Below the pieces are notes generated by a model, which ran no database searches, was not told the DNA's origin, and saw only the letters and a list, made by a program, of their open reading frames with translations. The position numbers were made by a program, and so were the translations under genes. From Macrosoma leucophasiata (taxonomy: Eukaryota > Arthropoda > Insecta > Lepidoptera > Hedylidae), in the NCBI GenBank assembly GCA_036365455.1, contig JAWQUS010000030.1, positions 7,688,001-7,752,000 on the forward strand: DNA of 64,000 nucleotides. The letters are read 5' to 3'. Shown piece by piece: positions 33,696 through 45,600 of the stretch (positions within the stretch are counted from its first letter, which is position 1; the number at the start of each line of letters is the position of its first letter).

Positions 33696-36600
33696 CTACG
33701 GAATAATCAATTCGCTTGCATCCAGGTCATTTATCTGAAAAATATTCAATCTTTAAAGTTATACATATTATTATAAAATTTATTATCCTAGGGAGACTTT
33801 TTATCAAACATTTCTGAACATATCGTAGGTATTTAGATTTATATTGAGCCATATTTTAGCTATGTTGCGCCTGCTACCTCTATCACTCTCTTATTATAGA
33901 TATTTTATAAATGTCTGAAAAGGACAACTATACATCTGATTACTTTATTGCAATAGGCCCATAATCTTGTCATCACCACAACAATGGCTGAAGAAACAAT
34001 GCGGCTCGTAGGATTATAATAAGGATTTGAACAAAAAAAATAGTACCTATCTTCGAATGCAATTATTGTCTGAATCAAATAAAAAGGCCAGACAATAATT
34101 TAATTTTTAATCCGTTTAAAAAGATTATTAACAAATTTGGCTTATACGAAGTAATGTAATTTATTTAAAAAATTGTATTACTCGATTTTACAAATGCAGT
34201 TTCCATCTACAAACAAATTAGATCAGTCAGGAATGTACATAAAATTATTTTAAGCAAAAGTATTCGGTATTTCTTATCCAGATAAGTTAGTTGTAAAAAC
34301 AAAAACAGTGAGCAAGAGCCGTTTAAAAGAGATAAGAAAGGAACCAATGTTCCTGCCTTCGTAAAACAAAAAAATTTTTCAAACATTAAAACCCAAAAAA
34401 AAAATTCAATAAGTAATATAAAGTGTACCTACATTAAATTTAACTAAAATTTTGGTCTTTCTAAAGGTTGAATAACCAACTGAATAATTGATTGTCAATT
34501 ATTGAATAATCCTTCTGATTATAGTAGGGAAGGAGAGTTTTGGCGGGAACCTTGAAAGAGGCGTATGGTGCTCTTATTTTATTTCATTTTCTTGTGTATT
34601 TTTATGTTATATTGAATAAATTTGGTGGCATTTTGTTTGATATAGGTTTATTGCAGTGCCCGAGTATAGTGAAATAGAATAACAGTGCGAAAACACGACC
34701 TTTCAGGTTGTCTCCAAAACTTCATTGTAAATGTTCTGGTAAAGTAACCATCGCTTTACTCGAATAACTGACTGTAACTCAATCGACTGACATACTTAAT
34801 GAATAAATTGACTGACTATATATTATACTAACTTTTACGCTGCTTAAATAAATACGAATACGAAATATCGTTTTACTTGATACTGGCAATATGCGTAATA
34901 GCAATGCAATAATACAAAAAAAAAATAGTAGGGTAGCCTAAGGTGCTATTTTTAGATTCACTACAATATCTGTAGTCCATATAAATATTTGTGCCGGTGC
35001 GGGGATCGAACTCGTGACCTTTCGAATCAAACGGTCATCTCACACCGCTGGAGTACCCGGGTCGTCGGTCGGTCGTCAAATATCCCCTTTTAGGCTAGTA
35101 TGTTATTTGTTATTGATGTAGAAAATGTTAACATACCTCTGGCGGCATATCCTTATTCATATTTTGTGTAGCTTCTGCTTCAACGTCTGTTGTATCGCCC
35201 GCTGCCCACTCCTCTTCTTTAGGCTCAATCTAAAACAGAAAATTGGCTGTGACAGACGGACAGACAGACGCACGAGTGATCCTATAAGGGTTCCTTTTTT
35301 CCTTTTAAGGTACGGAACCCTTAAAAGTAGCTTGTCAATAAATATGAACATATTTTGTGACTCAATAAGTGACTGACACAACCAAAATTACTGAAACTAA
35401 CTAGTGCGAAATTGATGCTCATTCCTGGTCTATTTAACAGACTTTAAAATGAATAAGGAGGTTGTCAGTTCCAAATAATAATAGCAACTCATTATACGTC
35501 CCACTACTGGGCACGAGTCTCTCCCCTTTTTTGGGGGAGGCCTGGAGCTTACTCCACCACGCTGCTCCAATGCGGATCGGTGGAGATACGGGTTAGTGGC
35601 CAACCCGCTGTCGGATGTTTTCATACCGCCCATGACAACGTTTAACGACTGCTATCTATCGATAGCAACCGGGACCGACGGCATAACGTGCCCTCTGAAG
35701 CACGGAAACGCGCATTTTAATTTGCCACTAGCGGTCACCCATCACACACCCGACCGCGCCCGTAATGCTATACCGAGTAGATTGCTTACGATCTACACCA
35801 GCCGCGGGGCCATGCGCGCTTCTTAGTTCCAATGTATGTAAGTAATAATTGTTGGAATTGGCTGATTTGAGTATGATGATCTACTTAGGCTACCAAACAT
35901 GTGCTAAATTTCGAAGTTGTAAGTATGTTTGTATGTTTGTCCACGAATTTCTCAGTAGGAGCCATGAGCCATATCGTGATGACCCTTTTTCATTTTAATT
36001 AGGTATATTCCAATTTAGGGGATAGCCGGAAGTTTTATCAAAATCGGTTCAGAAGTTTTTAAGATATCATGCATATCTGGGGGGAACATGAATAATATAG
36101 GTAAGTACTAGATATATCCGTCAAAAGATAAATGATTTAACCTTTGAGTTAGAAATAACTTGCGACCCAGTTGGTCTAGCGGAGTGTGCCGACCTGAGGG
36201 TCGCTGGTTCGATCTCCGCACCGGAACAAAAAATTGTTTTGCCTACTAATATATGTTTCGGGACCGGATGATTGTGTATTTGTGTATTATGATTTGTCTT
36301 GCTTTGTGACCTAGTGAGTGAGGGGCTATGAAAGTAAGCGTATATTAAAGAAGTTGCGAAATAAAAAAATAATTTAAAAACTTAAACCATCTTCAAAAAT
36401 TAACTCAATTGAAATACTAGCTGACGCGGCAAACGTCGTTCTGTCGTACAATAAATGTTAAAACATCAAGCGAGTCCCTCCTATCATCAGTGTGAGCAAG
36501 GCGTTAGAATTAATTTATTTTCATGCGCGCTAAGTTTGTGACAACTTCTAAGACATTCATTTTAATTATGTAGTATACATAAAATATAATAATAATGTGC

Positions 36601-39600
36601 ATGAAATGCTTAAGGTGACGAAAGTATTTAATTTGATGATTAATACTGTTTTGGTCTAAATAGCTTTCCAATTAGCGTATTGTAAGTTATCAATGTTTTG
36701 GGAGATTTATTGGGTATAGGAAGCTATCCTTCAAAGATAGATATATGTAATACTAGCTGTGCCGTGTGTGCTGTGTGTTCAGTATCTACCCGGACGAAGT
36801 CGTCGGCGCAGCTAGCATAAAAGTAGCCTAAGTTACTCCTTATTACATCAGCTATCTGCCAGTGAAGGTCCAGCCGTTCCCAAGATTAGCCCCGCCAAAC
36901 AGACAGACAGACATACAGACAAAAATAGTAAAAAATGTTGTTTTGGTATATGTACCGTGTATACTACATACATATGCATTTAGTAAAAAGCGGTTATTTT
37001 TATTATACAAACAGACACTCCAATTTTATTTATTTGTATAGATGTATCGATGACTTTTTTGTAGATCTATCAAGAGAAAATATTCCACTATACATTGTTT
37101 TGTTATATCCCAAAAGGCGTCTTTGATAAAAACTCCCAGGCGGCTTGATTTTTTCCGACACCTCCAATATTTATCGTTGTATTCCAATAAATTAAAGTAT
37201 TGGAATATAACGATAACACAAAACTTTATTTATTTTTTTATTTATTTATTTTATGTGAAAACCGCATAGAAATCCTTGCGGTGAGTTTATCGCAAACAGA
37301 CAGACAGACGCAACGGGTGACTTTGGAAAATAATATTATTATTAACTGCCTCGGTAGCCTAGTGGTAGCAGGCCACTACTACTACGCTGAGGTCCTGGGT
37401 TCGATTCCCGGGTAGGGGGTTATCAGAGATAATGGTGTAAAGTCTATTTTCTCTGGTTCTATTGGGATTTTTTCCTTTTTCTGAAAATTTCCCAGTACCT
37501 CAAAGTCTGGTAATGTGCCCGGAGATGTCAACAGGCTCGCCACTTGTTACATGGGCCAAAACGTAACCGGCGAATCAAAATTAAATGCATGCATTCAAGC
37601 ATACATGCAAATGTTGTATGCTTGAATGCATGCATTTACCTCTGCCTAACCCTTAGGGGATTACAGGCGTGAAGTTACGTTTATAATTATTAAACAAAGT
37701 ATTTCAAAAATATAATATGGAAGTAAGGATATATAAAATTCCTCAGTATGTTAGTGGTAGCAAGTACTGCTGTTACTGCTACACTCTCCAGTGTAGCAGT
37801 AGCAGCAGTAATCTGTTCGGTCTCAGTGCTATTGAAATATTTCCACATGACGACTACAATTGGGAATTTGAAAATAAAAAATGTATTGATTTTTTTTTAT
37901 GTTTTATAAAATTTCGTTATTAATAATTATACTGATGTGTCATGCGAAAAACTGAAATAAAAAAAATTTCATTTAATTACCAGCAATTAAAAGTTGATAA
38001 AATTTAAATAAAAATCACGTGACTATGAACGCGCCACGATTGGTTACCCCTAATTGTGACGTCATAATGTTATAGCTGTTTAAGAATAGTACAGCGTTTA
38101 CGGCAATAACCTACATGTGACTTGACAATAATATCGAAATTGCTAAAAAAATTGTTAGTTGATTCCGTGTAGGTATGTGTGACAAAGGATTTATAAAGGC
38201 AAGGTCTGATAATATTCCTGATGTTGATATATTTATGACACAGACCAATCAGCCTTTTATGACAACCAATTTTTTGACAAATGATGTTCGGTTCAATTCT
38301 GCTAAAGTTCGGAAGTAAGTAAGTTTAATCTATACATCTATACAAATAAATAAAAATGGAGTGTCTGTTTGTGATATTAAAATAACCGCTTTTTATACAC
38401 GGTACATATACCAAAACAACATTTTTTTTTAAAAAATGTCTGTCTGTCTGTCTGCCTGTTTGGCGAGGCTAATCTATGGAACGGCTGGACCGATTTTGAC
38501 CAGACTTTCACTGGCAGATAGCTGATGCGATAAGGAGTAACTAAGGCTAATTTTATCTCCATACATACATACATACCTACAAATAAGTAGAATTGGAGTG
38601 TATCCAACTTTGACGGAACTTCCACGGGTAGGTAGCTGATGTAATAAGGAGTAATTTAGGCTACTTTTATCTCCGTACATCCATACATACATAAATACCT
38701 ACATACAAATAAGTAGAATTGGAGTGTATCCAACTTTGACGGGACTCCCACGGGTAGATAGCTGATGTAATATTAGGAGTTACTTTGGCTACTTCTATCT
38801 CCATACAACCATACATACATACATACCTACATACAAATAAATAGAATTTGAGTGTCTCCGATTTTAACGGGACTTTCACTGGCAGATAGCTGATGTATTA
38901 AGGAGTAACTTAGGCTACTTTTATACTAGCGTAGCGGCCACGACTTCATCCGGGTAAATACTGAACAATCATATTTTTTCTCACGTGGACGAAGTCGCGG
39001 GCACAGCTAGTAAGTAATAAAAATAATGTTATGAAATACTCGTACTTACATCGAAATGATCTTCACAACAAAAAAAAAAAGCGATTTTGTTTTTGGATTA
39101 TCACGGTGCACTGCTTGAAACCATTTATTTCGACGTTTTTCATCTTGGGGAACATTTAAAAACATTGGTTTTTGTAGTATTCGTACATAATGGTACAAAA
39201 CAAGAACGATAACTTATAAGATTCGACATTTTCAATATAAATTTGTGTTTTTATATCAATGTCAACAGAATTAATTAGATCAAAACACTGTACGTATTGT
39301 CTCTGTATCAATTGCTATGAGTGGAAACTAACATTATGACGTCACATGCACTCGGGTTTGTTCGGGAGCTGTCGGCGTGTCTTCGGTACTGGATTCAAAA
39401 ACTTATTTTTATTTTGATATAACTTATGAATTATTGCAAAAAAAAAATGTTTTGTTAAAAACTTAGGTATATACATATAATCTTTCTATTTATCGCCAAA
39501 AATATATTTTTTTAAAACCCAATTAGGTAGGTGGCGCGTTGGGATATAGGTGGGGAGCGAGAAAAGAATATGTTCTCATAGATTTCACCAATGCGTTTAA

Positions 39601-42600
39601 CACTGTGGATCACGACCTCCTTCTCGTCGGGCTTAGAAACATTGGTGCCTCATCGTTGGTGCTGGATTGGCTCTCGTCTTATCTTCGCGGTCGACAGCAG
39701 GCCGTTCGCGTTGATCGTGAGTTATCCGATTGGTGTGAGCTGTCTGCTGGTGTACCGCAAGGCGGCATCCTCTCTCCTTTGTTATTTTCTATATATATTA
39801 ATTTACTCACTTCCCACTTCACTTGTTCTTATCATTTGTATGCGGACGATCTGCAACTTTATGTTCATGCAGATCCTAATAATATCAGTGACGCTATTGT
39901 AACTTTAAACAAAAATCTCGAGACTCTTACTAATCTGTCGCGTAATATTGGTATCCTTGTCAACCCTCTTAAGTGTCAAGCTATTATTATAGGGAGTACG
40001 TTTAATAATAAAAATTTGAATTTGTGTGAGCTGTCACCTATTTTGTTGAATAATATGACCATTCCAATCTCACAAAATGTTAAGGATCTTGGTCTATATA
40101 TTGATTCTTCACTAACCTGGAACACGCATATTACAAACAAGAAGTTCATCAGCCTCGTTGCGATCTCTATATAGACTCAGGAACTTTCTGCCTTCTCGAA
40201 CAAAGACCGTACTTGTCCAATCACTTATCTTTCCTCTCATTGATTATGCTGATGTTTGCTTCACTGATATCTCCCAAGATCAGTTAAACAGACTGGATCG
40301 AATTCTCAACAACTGCATTCGCTTTATATTTGGTCTTCGTTAGTTTGACCATATTTCTCATTTTCGTTCTAAGCTGAAATGGCTTCCCATTCGTCAGAGG
40401 CGATCTGCACGAATCCTCTGCCAACTTTTCAATATCATTAACGATCCTTGTTCTCCCGTTTATCTTAAGCGTAAATTCAAGTTTCTGGGTGATTCTCATA
40501 ATCTTAACCTTCGCTCTTTTGCAAACCTTACTCTTGATATTCCTCTTCACCGTACTAGTATTATGTCCAACTCCTTCGCTTTTACAGCCATAAAGCTCTG
40601 GAATATGCTGCCCGTTGACATAAGAAAAGCTCGGAGCAAAGTTGCATTTAAGTCCAAAATTCGTTGTCATTTCCTTAAATCTGCTCTATAAATCATGGCC
40701 AACTTTCTATTCAACACTCAATAGCATCATTATTTATGTATATATTTATAATACTGTATTTTATGTAGGTATAAGTATTGTTTATTCTATATATATGTAT
40801 ATGTGTACGTATGTTTTAACATATTCATAAATAATTACTTTAGTATGTTTAGTTTTTTTTTTTCTCTTTTCTTTTATGTCTTATGATTCAATTGAATCAT
40901 TCCTGCACCTCTTCGACGTTTTTCTGTACTACCCAATGGTTGACTGGGAGATAATGCCTAGTGGCATTAAGTCCGCCCTATGTACTGTTCTTGTGCATTA
41001 AAGTATAAATAAATAAATAAATAAATAACCCCACAAAAAATGTGTTAAAAAATCATACAAAACAAAAGTAATAAAAAAAAATCGAAAAATGGAATGTCCA
41101 GTTTAAAATAAAATCCATATCCCTCCAGTGAATCTTCTAGTGCGTCACCTTTCAACCCAGCAATCCCGAACACGCTTCCGATGCTTCTGGAGCAGATAGG
41201 CCCGGGGAAGGAGGCAACCCTCTAGCCCCGCTCCACCCGACAGGCGCCCTTAGTTCGCGACTATGGTGAAAGACTTCCTCCATGCTTACTCAAAACACTT
41301 TTTTTACGGACTTCTTTTCAATATAAACACATTCAACTAATTATTATACAAATTAGTTAACCACGGCTTTTGGTTATAATCTGATTTATTTGATTTTTGT
41401 CCCCCTCCTGGTTATTTACTCTTATTGTTCTGAAGCAGCAGCGTATCGTATCTCGTAAAGCGCATAGCGATAACGACACGATTTGCAGCTTTAATTTTTT
41501 TATCGTGCAAATTTTGAAGTGGGCACCAAACTATTCTACAGAGGGCACGGCCCACCCGGCTCTCTCCTTCCTACGCCCATGTTTTGAACTCTTGGTTTTT
41601 TAAAAATTTTCTCTGGTTCTTAAACATCCAAATTATCGAGAGTCGCCTATATTTACATACGAAAAATAAACGTCATACCGACTAATAAAAGATTTTGTCC
41701 CACGTGGTTTCATAAAAACAATCCATTTTCTAAAAACAGACGTTCATATCGATGGTGCATGCTTTAGTCCATAATTTAAATATGAAAATACGGACGACAA
41801 ACATTGATTAATGCCTTAAGACGCGCCTACAATAGAATCGTTTGAGTTTTACTAGGTAATTCAGTTTTACTTAGTCAGCAGACATCATTTATTTTTTCTA
41901 TATGAGATATTTTATACCTACTCCCTAAAATAAAAAACACAAAATTAAATGTTAATATGTATCTTCACGCCAAGCTCCTTACGGGGTAGGTAGATACAAA
42001 AATTTATTCAAAGGAGATGTTGCAAAAATGTATGGACCTCCGGCCATGTATTGTACACAATATCATTAACAGGCAAAATCAATATAAAAACGTTTTTTAC
42101 TGCATATTTGCACTTATTTAGCTTTGTTTGCAGTTACAAAATATTATTTGCAGTAAGAATTGCAACTCAAACCAACATGGCGAATATGGCGGGTGATGTC
42201 ATTTTGACTTTTTCATTTTTTAAATTGTTTTTTTTATTATAAAGTACTTGGAGAAAAAAGTAATATTTTCTAAATACTATCGAAATCGTTTTCATGTGTT
42301 AATACTAAGAAGTTAAACTAATCGATTTCCAATTTTAAAAAGCGTCGGCTGTATCGCCGCCATGTTGAATGTGGTTGAAAATGATAAAATCGTTTGAATT
42401 AAATGTGGTAGTAACTTTAAAATATATTCTTGAATAAATTAATTGTATTTTTTTCGGATTCTTCTTTAATTTACCCATTTTTTGAGGACGTGTACGAACT
42501 AGAGCCGAGCTCGCAACATCTCCTTTAAACATAAAAAAATATTTAGAGTTGTTTTGACGCGTGTGAATCTCCATGCATACCCAAACCGTACCGCGTATAA

Positions 42601-45600
42601 AGATGCAAACGGCCTGCGCAAAAAAAAACTGATGTTCTTATCCAAAAGATTATTTACCACTCACAGTAATAGAATCGATATCCTGGTTGTGTGCCTGCTT
42701 GATGTGGTCCTTGAGGGCGAAGGCTCGAGCGTACGAGGCGCCGCACATGCCGCACGAATACTTCAGATTGTTCTGTCGCGTGTGAATCTCCATGTGTACT
42801 CGCACCGCGTATAAAGATGCAAACGGCCTGTATCAGAAAACGTAACTTCATGTCTGTATTGTCTGTGTATCCAGGCGCGGTCATAGTCAAAATTTGAAAA
42901 GATGGCAATAATCGACCTCAGAATAGAGATTGGGGGAGGACATGACTTTCACAAGTGTGATTTTGATATAATTTTGTATTATCAACTGATTTGCGGGACT
43001 CACGAGGTACTTAAATCTATACATTAACCCCCTTATTCATTAACGTACATTAGATACGTTTTAATTATCATATGCTTGTCTTTGATAAAAAAGAGGACAA
43101 AAGAGTTATTAGGTTAATTGGTACAAGTTTTAGTTTAGGTATGGATAAGGGTAAAATCTTCTTTTTTTTCGGATTTAAACTTATTGATAATTTTAAATGC
43201 AGATACAAGTTTTTTGATCCGATATTTAACGTACATTATAACCCTAAAGTCTGTTTGATCAAATACAAACCTACCTACAAGGCTTTTAAAAAAAAAACTC
43301 AATTTAGTCTTCTAATTTTTTTCGAGTCAATTAAAAAAGTTCGAAATTTAAAAAATACACCAAATTGAGAACATCTCCTTTTTTGCAGTTACAAAAAATA
43401 TTAGAAAAAAAAAAACAGTTGTGCTTACCTATTGCACACGTTGCAGGCAAACGGTTTGGTATGCGAGTTCTTATGACCGGCGAGTTGCACTGACGTCTTG
43501 AAAGCTTTCGGACAGTATGGACACTTGTACGCGCGCACCTCGGAATGCGTTAATAAATGATGGTTGTACACGCTGTGCGCTTTGAACCTGCGAAAATATA
43601 TTACTGAGTAAAATATGATCGATGTTTAAATTCGAACATAAGATGAATGGATTTAATACACTAAAAAAAGATCCAGACGAATTGAAAACCTCCTCCTTTT
43701 CTTGAAGTCGGTTAAAACAAGACCTTAGGTATTTTTAAATTCTGTATGATTGAAATATTATTATAATTAGAAATTTATGTAAATGTAAAGAGGCTGGACT
43801 GATTATCCTAAGGTCGCATGTGCGATATCTGCCCGAAATCAAATTATCCTTTGCATTTTTTTGTTCTGTGTAAGACAGTACGACACGCGAATAGATTTGT
43901 AATACTTTAACTTGTTTTTTTTATAAGACGGCTCGTCCCGAGACGACCGCAAAAATACTTCACCGGCCAAACGACAAGCACAAATGGCTCTCAGCCGAAG
44001 AAAATCAAACACTAAACACTAAGTTCAGTATAATGTTACTTCTAATACCCGAAGTGCGGCTAGTTCTATCCGGAATCAGGTGTAGCTGTTGTGTGTTGTG
44101 TCTAGGCGTAACAGAAATAATTGGTTTTTTTTTAAGTAAAGGGTATATTCTTACACCACTAGCTTCCTCTTAGTTAGCCTGTTAGAAGGTGTATTCCCAC
44201 TTCGTTAATAAAAAGCAAAGAGAACGTACCTTTTCCCGCAGTGTTGACAGGAGTAGGGGCGGGCGCCGGTGTGTGTGCGCATGTGCAGCGTGAGGCAGTA
44301 CGACACGCGGAACGATTTGCCGCAGATCTCGCAGGAATGTGGCTTCTCGCCTGACAAACAACCCGCTTGTTAAACATTTTTACGTAATTATGTTGGCTTT
44401 ATGCACGCAGTTTTCATTGGTGGTAACTACGCAATACTGCAGCTTATAGATGTGTACATGAAAAAAAATGTGTCAAAATAAAGATGAGTTGCCACCCGGA
44501 AGTCTAAGTTGTTTTACCTCTGTGAAAGTTATAACGGAGCCATACCTTACAATCTGACCGGAAAATGATAGTGCTGAACACTACCATTTGGCAGCAGATA
44601 TATTAGATACTAGCTGTGCCCGCGACTTCGTCTACGTGAGAAAAAGTATGATTGTTCAGTACCTGCCCGGACGAAGTCGTGGGCGCAGCTAGTGTAAAAG
44701 TAGCGTAAGTTACTCCTTATTACATCAGCTATCTGCCAGTGAAAGTCTCGTCAAAATCACTCAAATTCTATGTATTTGTATGTAGGTATGTATGTTTGTA
44801 TGGTTGTATGGAGATAAAAGTAGCCTAAGTTACTCCTTATCTCAACAGCTATCTGCCAGTGAAGGTCCCGTCAAAATCGGCCAAGCCGTTCCCAAGATTA
44901 GCCCCGCCAAACAGACAGACAGACAGACAAAAATAGTAAAAAATGTTGTTTTGGTATATGTACCGTGTATACATACATATGCGTTTAGTAAAGAGCGGTT
45001 ATTTTAATATTACAAACAGACACTCCAATTTTATTTATTTGTATGTATATAGATTTGTTAAGGAAGCTACAATACAACATAAGATCTAAAAATTCTGTGA
45101 AAATTTTAAGCGTCTACATTATAGCAGTAACAGAAATACATAATTTGTAAAAATGTTAGCTTTCTAGCTATCACTATTTATGAGATACAGCCTGGTGACA
45201 GACGGACGGACGGACGGACGGACAGACAGACAGCGAAGGATTAGATATCCGTAGGGTCCGTTTTTACCTATTAGGTACGAAACTCCCTAAAATATAGAAC
45301 TAAGATACAGATAAGCTTAAAAATACTCGATACGATTCTTTAAATTGACATAACTTTTTTATTTCTGAACCGATTCACATGAAACAAACACTTAATGTTA
45401 AGTGAAACTTACCACAATATATTAGTGAAAACCGCAAATCGAATAAGCCGTTTCTGATACTAGCGTGCACAAACACACAGACAAACAGACATTTTTTCGG
45501 GATAGAAAGTACCCAGTGTTGTGCGCCAAAGGTTAAAGTATAATCATACCAAGTTTCATTGTAATCGGACCGGTAGTTTTTATGTGATGCTTGAACAAAC

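Noticed and set aside
42335..42574. 79-codon minus frame [14 protein letters not shown]... as a coding exon
   Set aside because: It is the decayed exon 13 copy running into a MITE; the splice frame is shifted.
43072..43368. 98-codon plus frame
   Set aside because: Lys/Phe-rich translation of AT-rich intron antisense to the zinc-finger gene; no domain.
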